The notes: generated from the letters alone by a model not told the origin. Shown: positions 38,066-46,928, numbered from the stretch's first letter. The stretch: 64,000 bases of DNA from Catellatospora coxensis (GCF_016862635.1 NZ_BONI01000039.1:19879-83878), one strand, 5' to 3'. Numbers and translations: made by a program.

Positions 38066-39445
38066 TCAGCGTTCGGGGCGGATGTTGCAGTTCAGGTGGA
38101 AGGTGTTGTCGGGGTCGTAGGTGGCTTTGATCCGGGCGAGGCGGCGGTAGTTGTCCAGGCCGTAGGAGGCGACGACGCGCTCCTGCCCCTCCTGGCCGAT
38201 GAAGTTGCTGTAGACCGCGCCGGTGGACCAGGGCTTGACGTCGGCGCGCAGGTCGCGGGCCCAGCGGATGGCGCGGTCGTCGTCGGCGGAGTCGGTCCAC
38301 AGGCCGAGCGGGTGGACGACCCAGGGGGCGCGCCGCCACGGGACCGGGTAGGCGGTCGGGCCCGCGGCGACCGCGCCGCCGTACGGGAAGAGCACGTGCT
38401 GGGACGGGGACGGGACGACCATGTCCTCGGCTCGTGCGCAGAACAGGTCGATCGCCTTGTCGGGCAGGGTGTCCAGGTGCTCGGCCGACCAGTAGTTGCG
38501 GTAGCCGGGCGGGTCGTCGAACATGCACTGCAGCTCGGCGTACGGCACCTCGGCGATCAGCTCGCCCTCGTGGCCCAGCCGCAGCAGCGGCTCGATCACC
38601 CGGCGCGCCTGGGCCAGGTCACCGGCGTACGTGACGAGCATGGCGCAGGTCAGCTTGCCGACGAGGTGCGCGGGTGTGAAGGGCTCGGCCGGACCGGTGA
38701 GGTAGATGACGCCGCCGCCGACCTCCTCGGGCGCGTTCTCCATGAAGTCGCGGTAGGCCCGGGTCACCTCGGGTCCGGCCTCCGGCGGCCAGAGCAGCAG
38801 CGCCGCCGAGGCGGTCGGCAGCGGGTACAGGCGCAGCGTCAGCGAGGTGACGACGCCGAAGTTGCCGCCGCCGCCGTGCAGCGCCCAGAACAGGTCCGGG
38901 TGGCTCTCCTCACTGGCCACGACGGTGTTGCCGTCGGCGGTGACCAGTTCGGCGGCGACCAGGTTGTCGCAGGCGAGCCCGAACTTGCGCTCCAGCCAGC
39001 CGGAGCCGCCGCCGAGCGTGAAGCCGCCGACGCCGGTCGTGGACACCCGGCCGCCGGTGGTGGCCAGGTCGAAGGGCTGGGTGGCGCGGTCCAGGTGGCT
39101 CATGGTCGCGCCGCCGCCGATGCGCACGACCCGACGCTGCGGGTCCACCGTCGCCTGGTTCATCCGGCGCAGGTCGATGACGAGGCCGCCGTCGGTCGAC
39201 GCGGTGCCCGCCACGCCGTGGCCGCCGCCGCGCACCGCGATCTCCAGGCCCTGCTCGCGGCCGAACTCGATCGCCCGGGACACGTCCGCGCCGGTGGCGC
39301 ACTGGGCGATCACGCTGGGCCGCTTGGCGATCAGCACGTTGAACAGGGTCCGCGCGTCGGCATACGCCGCGTCGTCCGGCCCGATCACGGACCCGGCGAA
39401 GCCGGACCGCAGATCGGCCACCGCCGTCGCTCCGAGGACGGTCAT
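38066..39445 (-). CDS. BBE-type FAD-linked oxidase
   Basis: A 459-residue PCMH/FAD oxidase with the berberine-bridge C-terminal segment. His76 in VRGGGHGVAG is the expected covalent FAD site. The motif GGFTLGGGSGWLERKFG is present, with LACDN following, and the end has YDPDNTFHLNCNI. Cys for a second covalent link is not evident at the usual site. These enzymes oxidise sugars or secondary metabolites. The ATG at 39445 is the start. Secondary-metabolism neighbours are lacking. Confidence 0.9.
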   Translation of the reverse strand: MTVLGATAVADLRSGFAGSVIGPDDAAYADARTLFNVLIAKRPSVIAQCATGADVSRAIEFGREQGLEIAVRGGGHGVAGTASTDGGLVIDLRRMNQATVDPQRRVVRIGGGATMSHLDRATQPFDLATTGGRVSTTGVGGFTLGGGSGWLERKFGLACDNLVAAELVTADGNTVVASEESHPDLFWALHGGGGNFGVVTSLTLRLYPLPTASAALLLWPPEAGPEVTRAYRDFMENAPEEVGGGVIYLTGPAEPFTPAHLVGKLTCAMLVTYAGDLAQARRVIEPLLRLGHEGELIAEVPYAELQCMFDDPPGYRNYWSAEHLDTLPDKAIDLFCARAEDMVVPSPSQHVLFPYGGAVAAGPTAYPVPWRRAPWVVHPLGLWTDSADDDRAIRWARDLRADVKPWSTGAVYSNFIGQEGQERVVASYGLDNYRRLARIKATYDPDNTFHLNCNIRPER

Positions 39446-39562
39446 GAGAACTCCCCACGCAGGTAGACGGCACACCAGGGGTCCGCAGTCCAGCGTAATG
39501 AGGCTCGGGACGAGCCACCGCGAAAAGAGAGTTCTCGTCCTGCCGCCCGCGCGAGCGGCCGG

Positions 39563-39883
39563 TCAGCAGAACCAGCCGTCCTGCACCCAGCCGTTGCGGT
39601 TGACGTGGCCGTAGGCGAACCCGTAGATGTATCCGCCCTGCCGGGGGCCCTTGACCAGGAAGGTCTGGCCCGCGTACAGGGTGCCCATCCAGGCGCCGAG
39701 CGGCTCGGTGCGGACGAACAGCGATTCGGCGCAGACGGTCTCCCGCACGCCGACGGTCCCGTTGGCCGCCTGGGCGGCGGACGGGACGGCCAGCAGGGCG
39801 AGGGCGGTCGCGACCGCGGCGGCCCCGCGCAGGGTCCTGGTCAGGGTCCTGGTCAGGGTCCTGGTCAGGGTCCCGGTCACCAT
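39563..39883 (-). CDS. small secreted protein, SH3-like
   Basis: A 106-residue exported protein. The signal peptide (about 1-39) starts with a threonine-leucine-arginine repeat (TLTRTLTRTLTRTL) encoded by a 12-bp tandem repeat and ends at AQAANG. The mature part (CAESLFVRTEP, LYAGQTFLVKG, WVQDGWFC) resembles bacterial SH3-type domains with two cysteines. The start overlaps the end of the secreted protein gene upstream by 7 nt. GTG at 39880 is an alternative start. Confidence 0.75.
   Translation of the reverse strand: MVTGTLTRTLTRTLTRTLRGAAAVATALALLAVPSAAQAANGTVGVRETVCAESLFVRTEPLGAWMGTLYAGQTFLVKGPRQGGYIYGFAYGHVNRNGWVQDGWFC
39831..39878 (-). repeat. 12-bp tandem repeat in a signal peptide coding region
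   Basis: Four units of AGGGTCCTGGTC (plus strand), the last with one mismatch, which encode the repeated T-L-T-R residues at the N-terminus of the secreted SH3-like protein. Frame is kept by the unit length. Confidence 0.9.
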
Positions 39884-40185
39884 GAGTCGTACCCTCCGAT
39901 GCACTCGATCCGCATGTAGCCCCAGTCGTTGGGCCCGAAGTCGAAGGTCGCCGCCCAGCCGTTGTAGACCGGGTGCGCGCCGGGGGTGTGGCCGATCTTG
40001 TTGCCGTACTCCAGCACGCGCTTGAGGCCGTGCGGCCCGGACGCCGAGTCGTAGTTGTCGTAGAAGCTGGCGCTCTGGCAGACGTTGATCGCGTGCCGGG
40101 GCACGACGACGGCCTGCGCAGGGCTCGCGGTGGCGAGCAGAACCACGGCTACCAGGGACGCGACCACGCTTGCGGAAATCCGCAT
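39877..40185 (-). CDS. small secreted protein of unknown function
   Basis: A 102-residue protein with a signal peptide (about 1-24, ending ATASPAQA) and a mature part of about 75 residues: ACVCQ-like cysteine in INVCQSASFYDNYD, FGPNDWGYMRIECIGGYDSW with a second cysteine near the end. It is not recognisable. The ATG at 40185 is chosen (an ATG at 40200 also exists). It is followed by, and overlaps, the SH3-like gene, so the two are made together. Confidence 0.7.
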   Translation of the reverse strand: MRISASVVASLVAVVLLATASPAQAVVVPRHAINVCQSASFYDNYDSASGPHGLKRVLEYGNKIGHTPGAHPVYNGWAATFDFGPNDWGYMRIECIGGYDSW

Positions 40186-40334
40186 ATCCACTCTCTTCAT
40201 TCGATGGCGATCGAGGACAAGCTATCAACGGTGAAGTTTCTGCACAAGATTCGACAGACGGCTGAAACTTTCCTTTGCACGGTGATCCGGACTTTCGCGG
40301 TCATGAGGCACGTCGCGCTCATTAGGCTCAGGGC

Positions 40335-43145
40335 ATGGCGCCGGTCTCTCCGGTTTTCGTGGGCCGGCAGGCCGAGACGGCGCGCCTGCACGCGCTAGCG
40401 CGGCAGGCGGCGGGCGGGCACGGCGTGGCGGTGCTGGTCGAGGGCGAGCCGGGCATCGGCAAGACGTCGCTGCTGGACCGGGTCGCGACGGACTGCGCCG
40501 GCCTCGGCCTGCGGCTGCTCACGGGCGCGGCCGAGGACCTGGAGCAGCAGCTGCCGTTCTCGGCGATCGCCAACTGTCTGGGCATCGGCGCGGCCACCAG
40601 CGATCCCGAGCTGGCCCGGGTCTCCGGGCTGCTGCGCGGCGAGCAGGCCTTCACTCGCAGCCTGGCCGCGGCCAACCACGACTTCGTGATAACCGAGGCG
40701 ATCCTCGACCTGTTCGACGAGTGGTTCGCGCAGGGCCCGGTCGCGCTGCTGCTCGACGACGCGCAGTGGGCCGACCCGCAGAGCCTCGTCGTGGCGCACC
40801 GGCTGGGCCGGGGCATCGAGCAGCAGCCGATGCTGCTGGTCGTCGCCACCCGGTCCGCGCCTCGGGGCGGGGCGGTCGACGCCCTGGAGCGCAGCCTCGT
40901 CGCCCGTGGCGGGCACGTGATCGAGCTGGCGCCGCTGCCGCCGGACGAGGTCGCCGTGCTCGCCCACGACCTGCTGCGCACCGACGCCGGCCCCCGGCTG
41001 AGCAGGCTGCTCGGCACCGCCGGCGGCAACCCGATGTACATCACCGAGCTGCTGGCCGAGCTGGCCGAGGAGGGCGCGCTCGCCGACCGGGACGGCCGGA
41101 TGGAGCTGGTGTGGGACACCGACGAGCTGGCCGAGGGCTGGGTGCCGCCGCCGCTGGCGGAGGTGATCCTGCACCGGCTCGGTTTCCTGCCGCCCGCCGT
41201 ACGCGACGCGCTGCAGACCGCCGCCGTGTTCGGGCGCGCCGTCGAGCTGACCGAGCTGTCGCAGGTGCTGGGCCGCCCGGTGGCCGAGCTGGCCGACGTC
41301 GCCGCCAGCGCGGTCGAGGCGGGCATCCTCACCGACACCGGCACCCGGCTGGAGTTCCGGCAGCCGCTCATCCGGGAGGCGCTCGCGGCCCGGGTGCCGC
41401 CCTCGGCGCGGGCGGCGCTGCACCGGCGGGCGGCGCAGGCGCTCGACGCCGACGGCGCGGGTGTGGAACGGATCGCCGAGCACGTGATGGCCGGGGAGGG
41501 CGTCGACGACCGGACGACGGAGTGGCTGATCGACGTGGCCGACCCGCTCACCGCCCGCGCGCCCGAGCTGGCCGTGGAGCTGCTGCAGCGGGCCCTGCCG
41601 GGCGCGCCCCGGCGGCAGGCGGCCAGGCTGCGCCTGCAGCTGATCCGGGCGCTGCTCTGGCGGGGCGCGAACGCCGAGGCGGAGCGGCTGGCCCGCGACG
41701 CCGTCGCCACGGGCGACGATCCCGCCTGCGACGGGGAGCTGCGCTGGCTGCTCGCGCAGACCTGCTACCGCCGCGGTCACCTGCGGGAATCGCTGGAGGT
41801 CATCGAGCAGGCGCTGACCGAGCCGGGGCTCAGCGCGACCGAGCGCGGGCGCTTCCACGGCTTCGCGGCCGTCTGCCTGTTCTTCCTGACCCGCTTCGAG
41901 GAGGCGCGGGCCGCCGCGCGCCGGGCGGTGCGGGCCGGCGAGGCGACCGGCGACGCGCGCTGCACCGGGATCGGCGACTTCGCCCTGGCCATGACGCTGG
42001 CCGTGGACGGCGACCTGGAGCAGGCGCTGGTCGTCAACGACCGTGCGTTCGCCTCGCTCACCGAGGGGGTGCAGCCGGACCTCCAGGTCGACCCGTACAC
42101 GCTGCGCGGGATGTGCCTGCTGGAGCTGGACCGGCTGGCCGAGGCCGAGCGGGCGCTGTCGGCCGCGATCGCCGCCAACCGGGAGTCCGGCGGGGCGTAC
42201 CTGCCGATCGCCCACACGCTGCGGGCGCGGCTGCTGTTCCTGGACGGCCGCTGGGACGACGCGCTGGTCGAGATCGAGACCGCCGCCGAGCTGCCCGACC
42301 TGCTCGGCAGCGCGGTTCGGCTGCGCGGCATGGCCGACCTGATCGCGGTGCACCGCGGGGCGACCGTCGACCCGCCCGCAGGGACGGGCACGTCCTACCC
42401 GCACCACTTCAGCCGCTGGGCCCGGGCGCTGTGCGTGGAGTCCCAGCAGGGTCCGGCGGCCGCCTTCGAACTGCTGGCCCCGGCCTGGGACAAAGCGCAC
42501 GGGCTTGAACCGCGGCGGCTGGTGTACCGCGTGTGCGCCGACCTGGCCCGGCTGGCGGTCGCCGCGGGTGACCGGGACCGGGCCGGTGCGCTGGCCCGGG
42601 ACGTGGACGCGCTGCTGGCCCGGCGCGCCCACCCGAGTCTCGCCGCGACCGCGAAGCTGTGCCACGGCCTCGCCGCCGACGACGCGGAGCTGCTGCTGGC
42701 CGCGGCCGCGGACTACCGCGAGGCGGGTTGGCCGCTCTACGAGGGCAACGCGTACGAGAACGCCGCCGAGGCGCTGGCCCGCCAGGACCACCCGGCACGG
42801 GCCCGCCGGGCCCTGGACAAGGCGCTGGAGCGGTACGGCGCGCTGGACGCGACCGCCGACGCCGCCCGCGCCGAGGCCCGGCTGCGCGCGGCAGGAGTAC
42901 GCCGGGGCGTACGCGGCCCGCGCAAGCGCCCCAAGCACGGCTGGGAGGCGCTCACCGCGACCGAGCAGCGCGTCGTCGCGCTGGTCGCGTCGGGCCTGTC
43001 CAACCCGGACATCGCCGCGCAGATGTTCCTGTCCCGGCGCACCGTGCAGTCGCACGTGTCCAGCATCCTCGGCAAGCTCGAACTCAGCTCGCGGGTCGAA
43101 CTGGCGGTGCAGGCCGCCGAGCGCGGCACCGTCCAGGCGGGCTGA
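40335..43145 (+). CDS. large LuxR-family (LAL) ATP-binding transcription regulator
   Basis: A 936-residue LAL regulator. An AAA ATPase domain starts PVFVGRQAETARL with P-loop GEPGIGKTS (37-45) and LLLDDAQWADPQSL as Walker B. Helical TPR-like repeats fill the middle, and the last 65 residues form a LuxR-type HTH: LTATEQRVVALVASGLSNPD and FLSRRTVQSHVSSILGKLEL. It is a likely ATP-dependent activator that responds to a small ligand. Its targets are unknown; it is divergent from the secreted protein pair at 39.6-40.2 kb and the 134-nt gap includes no clear operator. Confidence 0.93.
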   Translation: MAPVSPVFVGRQAETARLHALARQAAGGHGVAVLVEGEPGIGKTSLLDRVATDCAGLGLRLLTGAAEDLEQQLPFSAIANCLGIGAATSDPELARVSGLLRGEQAFTRSLAAANHDFVITEAILDLFDEWFAQGPVALLLDDAQWADPQSLVVAHRLGRGIEQQPMLLVVATRSAPRGGAVDALERSLVARGGHVIELAPLPPDEVAVLAHDLLRTDAGPRLSRLLGTAGGNPMYITELLAELAEEGALADRDGRMELVWDTDELAEGWVPPPLAEVILHRLGFLPPAVRDALQTAAVFGRAVELTELSQVLGRPVAELADVAASAVEAGILTDTGTRLEFRQPLIREALAARVPPSARAALHRRAAQALDADGAGVERIAEHVMAGEGVDDRTTEWLIDVADPLTARAPELAVELLQRALPGAPRRQAARLRLQLIRALLWRGANAEAERLARDAVATGDDPACDGELRWLLAQTCYRRGHLRESLEVIEQALTEPGLSATERGRFHGFAAVCLFFLTRFEEARAAARRAVRAGEATGDARCTGIGDFALAMTLAVDGDLEQALVVNDRAFASLTEGVQPDLQVDPYTLRGMCLLELDRLAEAERALSAAIAANRESGGAYLPIAHTLRARLLFLDGRWDDALVEIETAAELPDLLGSAVRLRGMADLIAVHRGATVDPPAGTGTSYPHHFSRWARALCVESQQGPAAAFELLAPAWDKAHGLEPRRLVYRVCADLARLAVAAGDRDRAGALARDVDALLARRAHPSLAATAKLCHGLAADDAELLLAAAADYREAGWPLYEGNAYENAAEALARQDHPARARRALDKALERYGALDATADAARAEARLRAAGVRRGVRGPRKRPKHGWEALTATEQRVVALVASGLSNPDIAAQMFLSRRTVQSHVSSILGKLELSSRVELAVQAAERGTVQAG

Positions 43146-43157
43146 CCGGGCGGCGGT

Positions 43158-44354
43158 TCACCGCCGGTTCGCGGCCGCCGGGCTGTCGATCGGCGGTTCG
43201 AGGTCCGACGCGTCGCCGATGACGGCCTCGGGGTGGGCCGCGACGTACTCGTCCAGGGTGCCGTTCGCGGCCGCCTGGAACATCAGCAGCGTCTGCGGGC
43301 TGAGCGCCTGGGTGCCCTTGACCTTGGCCCGGTTGTACATGCCGTTGTTCGTCTTGAGCATCACCAGGTCGCCCGGGGTCAGGCCGCGCAGCGTCCAGAT
43401 GTAGTCGAACAGGTCGGCGTGGCCGGTGTCGAGCTTCAGCGTGCTGCCCGCGGCCTTGAGCAGCGAGTTGATTTTGATCGGGTTGGTGATGATCCCGGCC
43501 GAGGTCACCTTGTCGCCGATCGCTTTCAGCAGCTGCTGCTGGTGGCGCTGCCGGTCGTAGTCGCCGTACGGGCCGCTCTTGCGCTGGCGCACGTAGTCCA
43601 GCGCCTCCCAGCCTTCCATGTCACGGCAGCCGACGTGGTGCACGTAGGTGTTGGGCAGGAACACCCCGGACTTCTTGCCGTAGGCGTACTTCGGCTTGCC
43701 GTCGACCACGACGAAGTGGTCCGAGCGGGTCTCCTGGTCGACGCACATGTGCACGCCGTCCAGCTCGTCGACGACGTTCTTGAACGCGTCGAAGTCGACC
43801 ACGGCGACGCCGTCGAACTTCAGGCCGGTCAGCTCGTGCACCATGTTCGCGGTCAGCGCGGCCCCGCCCTGCCAGCCCTGCCCGTTGCGCGAGCCGTACG
43901 TGTAGGCGGCGTTGGCCCTGGTCCGCGCTCCGTAGAAGTTGGCCTTCGGGTACGCCGGGATGTGCACCAGGGCGTCGCGCGGGATGGACATCAGGTAGGC
44001 CCGGTCATGCCCGGCGGGCACGTGCAGCATGATGATCGTGTCGGCCCGCCCGCTGCCCTCGACCCAGCCCTCGCGGGTGTCCAGCCCGAGCAGCAGGACG
44101 TCGATCGCGCCGCGTAGCGTGCGCCCCTCGACCGCGGGCTCCTTGCGCGCCTCCCCCTCCAGCACCGAACCGGTCTCCACCGCGCTGGTCAGGCTGTGCA
44201 GGTAGGACTGGGTGACCATGGCGCCGCCGAAGCCGAGCGCCAGCACGAGCACCATCACGCCGAGCATCAGCACCGCCCACACCGGCAGCCGCCGGCGGCG
44301 GGGCCGGAGCGGGGCGATGTCGGGCAGGCCGCGGGGGCTTTCGAGCAGGGTCAT
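43158..44354 (-). CDS. LytR-CpsA-Psr (LCP) family protein
   Basis: A 398-residue LCP protein that attaches polymers to peptidoglycan using polyprenyl phosphate carriers. It has a cytoplasmic Arg-rich start (LRPRRRRLPVW), one transmembrane helix (about 24-47) and an extracellular LCP domain. Features are LLLGLDTREG, GRADTIIMLHV, YLMSIPRDALVHIP, FDGVAVVDFDAFKNVVDEL, DYVRQRKSGPYGDYDRQRHQ. The active-site Arg and Asp are in these motifs. The ATG at 44354 has a GGAGAGACAG ribosome site; an upstream ATG at 44402 adds 16 residues. Confidence 0.92.
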   Translation of the reverse strand: MTLLESPRGLPDIAPLRPRRRRLPVWAVLMLGVMVLVLALGFGGAMVTQSYLHSLTSAVETGSVLEGEARKEPAVEGRTLRGAIDVLLLGLDTREGWVEGSGRADTIIMLHVPAGHDRAYLMSIPRDALVHIPAYPKANFYGARTRANAAYTYGSRNGQGWQGGAALTANMVHELTGLKFDGVAVVDFDAFKNVVDELDGVHMCVDQETRSDHFVVVDGKPKYAYGKKSGVFLPNTYVHHVGCRDMEGWEALDYVRQRKSGPYGDYDRQRHQQQLLKAIGDKVTSAGIITNPIKINSLLKAAGSTLKLDTGHADLFDYIWTLRGLTPGDLVMLKTNNGMYNRAKVKGTQALSPQTLLMFQAAANGTLDEYVAAHPEAVIGDASDLEPPIDSPAAANRR

Positions 44355-44447
44355 CTGTCTCTCCGTGCCGGGGGTCTCCTGGCGAAGGACCATACCAGCC
44401 ACTAACCGGTCATTAGCGAGTTTTGTCTCGTTCGCACACCTCGGGAG

Positions 44448-44472
44448 GTTTCAGACCGGCTGGGCTGGGTAC
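44448..44472 (+). promoter_or_regulatory. sigma-B-like promoter of csbD
   Basis: GTTT (44448-44451), 15 nt, then GGGTAC (44467-44472), matching the actinomycete stress sigma factor pattern GTTT-N14-16-GGGTA. It sits about 40 nt upstream of the csbD start. A palindrome-like AGATATCCGCTATCT lies between promoter and ribosome site. Confidence 0.7.
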
Positions 44473-44512
44473 CTCGACGGTAGAGATATCCGCTATCTCG
44501 GAGGAGTTCGAC

Positions 44513-44719
44513 ATGGGTATCAAGGACAAAGTCAGCAATGAGGCCGAGAACATGAAGGGCAAGGCCGAAGAGGTCGCCGGCAAGATGACCGACAACGAGC
44601 GCCTCGAGGCCGAGGGCAAGATGGACCAGGCCTCGGCGAAGGCGAAGAAGGCCGGCGAGAAGGCCAAGGACTCCATGAGCGACGCCAAGGACGCGGCCAA
44701 GGACGCCATCCGCCGGTAG
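44513..44719 (+). CDS. CsbD family stress protein
   Basis: A 68-residue CsbD-like protein: MGIKDKVSNEAENMKGKAEE, VAGKMTDNERLEAEGKMDQA, and a Lys/Ala/Asp-rich tail. It is hydrophilic and rich in Lys and Glu. CsbD proteins are general stress products controlled by sigma-B in Bacillus; the exact role is unknown. The ATG at 44513 follows GGAGGAGTT. The sigma-B-like promoter upstream supports stress control here. A longer in-frame extension to 44423 overlaps the promoter and is not used. Confidence 0.9.
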   Translation: MGIKDKVSNEAENMKGKAEEVAGKMTDNERLEAEGKMDQASAKAKKAGEKAKDSMSDAKDAAKDAIRR

Positions 44720-44750
44720 TCGTTGCCGCCCATGACAGTGCCACCCATAC

Positions 44751-44785
44751 AGCGCCGCCCCGCGATCGGATCACGGGGCGGCGCT
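44751..44785. terminator. bidirectional terminator hairpin after csbD
   Basis: A perfect 12-bp stem, AGCGCCGCCCCG and CGGGGCGGCGCT, with an 11-nt loop, between the convergent csbD gene and the small gene ending at 44833. It is followed by a 16-bp direct repeat (GTGGCCGGTGCTGTCG at 44788 and 44804). Confidence 0.8.
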
Positions 44786-44832
44786 TCGTGGCCGGTGCTG
44801 TCGGTGGCCGGTGCTGTCGGCGCTGTCGCTGC

Positions 44833-45015
44833 TCAGTGTTCGGAGCCGGAGAACGGTTCGGGCGGGTTGCGGGGATCGCGGTGTTCCTCGGTCAGCCGCT
44901 CGGTGTCCTCGTGCCGGCGCTGCTCGTCGCGGTGCGCCTCGTCCCGGGTGTGCTCCAGGTCGGTTCCGCCCGCCGGCTCGATCGGCTCGTACTCCTCGGG
45001 GCTGTGATCGGTCAT
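44833..45015 (-). CDS. small acidic protein of unknown function
   Basis: A 60-residue protein, very hydrophilic with Glu, Arg and His: MTDHSPEEYEPIEPAGGTDL and EAHRDEQRRHEDTERLTEEH, ending PFSGSEH. No hydrophobic segment or known motif. I keep it because it fills a gap and has ordered charged residues, but it could be a false call. The ATG at 45015 is chosen over 45027. Confidence 0.5.
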   Translation of the reverse strand: MTDHSPEEYEPIEPAGGTDLEHTRDEAHRDEQRRHEDTERLTEEHRDPRNPPEPFSGSEH

Positions 45016-45145
45016 GCCGGACTGCATACCCGCGCCACGGCCTGCACAAACGCCTGCGGCGGCGACACCGGGTGTATCCTGATCATCTCGGCGACATCTC
45101 GTGTTGTGCCCGCCGCGGGCCTATCGCGACCCTATGATCGGGGTC

Positions 45146-45535
45146 ATGACAGTCAGTGAGCAGCTCACTACGGCTAGCGATGAGGAGCGGGCGGACCTAC
45201 GCGCCGAGCTGATCACTCTGCTCGACCGCTGGCAGGCCTGGCGCAACGACCCCGCGTACCCCGGCACCGGCCGGGTCGGACCGGCCTGGCAGGCGGGCCT
45301 CGACCGGGCCATCGCCGACACCCGGGAGTCCGTGCACGCGCTCCCGCCGGACCACGACCCCAGCGCGCTGGCCGACCTGACCCAGCCCCTGCTGAGCACC
45401 TTCTGGGCGCACCGCCCCGGCCCGATGGCCGAGGTCGTCACCCAGGTGGCGATGCTGCGGCTGCGGGCGGTGGCCATGCACGGCCGGGTCGCCCGGCGGC
45501 TGGCCCAGGAGCCGGTGGGCACCGCCGCTAGCTGA
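45146..45535 (+). CDS. conserved hypothetical protein, helical
   Basis: A 129-residue protein, mostly helical: LTTASDEERADLRAELITLL and LDRWQAWRNDPAYPGTGRVG, then TREVHALPPDHDP-like region and a C-terminal helix (MLRLRAVAMHGRVARRLAQE). Not recognised. The ATG at 45146 is set by codon use and by the AT-rich start. It is followed after a gap by the DUF6131-like gene, which has its own promoter. Confidence 0.65.
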   Translation: MTVSEQLTTASDEERADLRAELITLLDRWQAWRNDPAYPGTGRVGPAWQAGLDRAIADTRESVHALPPDHDPSALADLTQPLLSTFWAHRPGPMAEVVTQVAMLRLRAVAMHGRVARRLAQEPVGTAAS

Positions 45536-45542
45536 TCGTCCG

Positions 45543-45568
45543 GTTTAGCTCCCCCGACCGCCGGGTAC
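45543..45568 (+). promoter_or_regulatory. sigma-B-like promoter of the DUF6131-like gene
   Basis: GTTT (45543-45546), 16 nt, then GGGTAC (45563-45568), the same pattern as upstream of csbD. The coding start is about 43 nt downstream. Confidence 0.68.
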
Positions 45569-45610
45569 CTCAACGGCGATGGGGAGCGTTCCTCGAGTGG
45601 GGAGACCGAA

Positions 45611-45766
45611 GTGCTGATTCTGGGCCTGATTCTGTTGCTGCTGGGATATTTCCTCCACATCAGCATCCTGTGGACGATCGGCTTGATCCTGCTGATCGTC
45701 GGCGCGATCCTCTGGATCCTGGGAGCAGTGGGCCGCCCCGTGGGCGGGCGACGGCATTATTGGTGA
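45611..45766 (+). CDS. DUF6131-like small membrane protein
   Basis: A 51-residue protein starting with GTG: VLILGLILLLLGYFLHISIL, then LWTIGLILLIVGAILWILG and the tail AVGRPVGGRRHYW. It has two closely spaced hydrophobic helices and matches the DUF6131 family of tiny membrane proteins in actinobacteria, whose function is unknown. The ribosome site is GGAGACCGAA. It is preceded by a sigma-B-like promoter and followed by a strong terminator, so it is a single-gene unit, perhaps stress-induced. Confidence 0.85.
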   Translation: MLILGLILLLLGYFLHISILWTIGLILLIVGAILWILGAVGRPVGGRRHYW

Positions 45767-45775
45767 CAGGCTGTG

Positions 45776-45821
45776 ACATACGGCGAAAGGGGCGCCCTGG
45801 GGCGCCCCTTTCGCCGTATGT
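45776..45821. terminator. perfect 21-bp bidirectional terminator
   Basis: Arms ACATACGGCGAAAGGGGCGC plus C and their exact complement, with loop CTGG. It lies between the DUF6131 stop (45766) and the stop of the convergent membrane protein gene (45831), so it can terminate both. Confidence 0.92.
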
Positions 45822-45830
45822 GTGGGAGGG

Positions 45831-46928
45831 CTACTCCCCGGCCGCGGCGCCCGGCCGGGCCGACGCGGTCAGCACGATCGCCAGCAGCAGGCCGGCCAGC
45901 GCCTGCACCACCGGGATGCCGGTGTACAGCTCGGGCAGCGCCCGCGCCGCGAGCACCCCCGACGGCCCGTCAGGCGAGGCGAACAGGAAACCGATCGCCA
46001 GATAGACCGCCCAGGTGAACAGTCCGGCCAGCGCGGCGACGGCCCACAGCCTGCCCCGGTCGCCCGGCGCGGGACGCAGCCACAGCACCGCCAGGTCGGT
46101 GAGCACACCGGCGACCAGCAGGCCGCCGATGAGTTCGAGGTTGCCGAATCCGGTGATGGCGGCGCAGAGCGCGCCGATGACCGCGTAGACGACGGTGACG
46201 CTGCCGGGCGGCAGCGCCCAGCGGCGGGCCAGGGTCAGGATCGGCAGGATCAGCACCAGGTTGGTGACCAGGATCGAGGTGGCCATGTCGGAGCTGAGCC
46301 GCTCGTCCTCGTTGGCGAGCGAGAGCATGATCCGGCCGGGCGAGTACACCAGCGCGTTCGCGTACTGCAGGAACAGCAGCACCAGCGTGGCCGCCAGGGC
46401 GATGGACAGCACCGCCGGGAGCAGCCCCAGCAGCCCGCGGGCCGGGTCGGTGCGGCGCGCCCACGCCGTGCGCAGCGGCGTCGTCACGATGACCAGCATC
46501 GAGGCGACCAGGCCCAGGTGGGTGGGGCTGAACAGGATGTCGATGGTCTGCTCGACCCCGAACACCACGTGCCACAGCATGTCGCCGAGGCCCGCCAGGG
46601 CGAACCCGCCGATCGCGAACACCGCCGGCGGGTAACCGGCCGGCATGGCGCGCAGGTCGGGCAGCCGCCCGCCGCGGAACGCGGCCCGGCAGGTCCACAG
46701 GATCCAGCCCGCGGTGACGATGAAGCCCCAGTAGAAGACCGCGTGCCAGGGGGTGAAGAACGTCTCCAGCTCGGGCACGTTGTTGTGCGCCCAGGCGTCG
46801 ACCATCAGGCCGATGGTGAACCAGGTGCCCAGCAGCACGGTCACCAGGTCCGTGCGGTAGGACGTCACCGGCCGGTCCGGATCGGAGGCCGTTGCGGGGG
46901 CGTCCTGTGCGGGTGCGGTGCTGACCAT
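45831..46928 (-). CDS. multipass membrane protein of unknown function
   Basis: A 365-residue integral membrane protein with eight or nine hydrophobic helices, starting after an N-terminal soluble 35 residues. Motifs include VDAWAHNNVPELETFFTPWH and LGDMLWHVVFGVEQTIDILF, with conserved-looking His, Asp and Trp at helix ends. It resembles actinobacterial hypothetical membrane proteins which have a His/Trp pair near the outer face, possibly metal-binding. I do not assign a function. The ATG at 46928 is preferred (GGATGGGGATC before it); 46940 and 46970 are alternatives. Confidence 0.72.
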   Translation of the reverse strand: MVSTAPAQDAPATASDPDRPVTSYRTDLVTVLLGTWFTIGLMVDAWAHNNVPELETFFTPWHAVFYWGFIVTAGWILWTCRAAFRGGRLPDLRAMPAGYPPAVFAIGGFALAGLGDMLWHVVFGVEQTIDILFSPTHLGLVASMLVIVTTPLRTAWARRTDPARGLLGLLPAVLSIALAATLVLLFLQYANALVYSPGRIMLSLANEDERLSSDMATSILVTNLVLILPILTLARRWALPPGSVTVVYAVIGALCAAITGFGNLELIGGLLVAGVLTDLAVLWLRPAPGDRGRLWAVAALAGLFTWAVYLAIGFLFASPDGPSGVLAARALPELYTGIPVVQALAGLLLAIVLTASARPGAAAGE

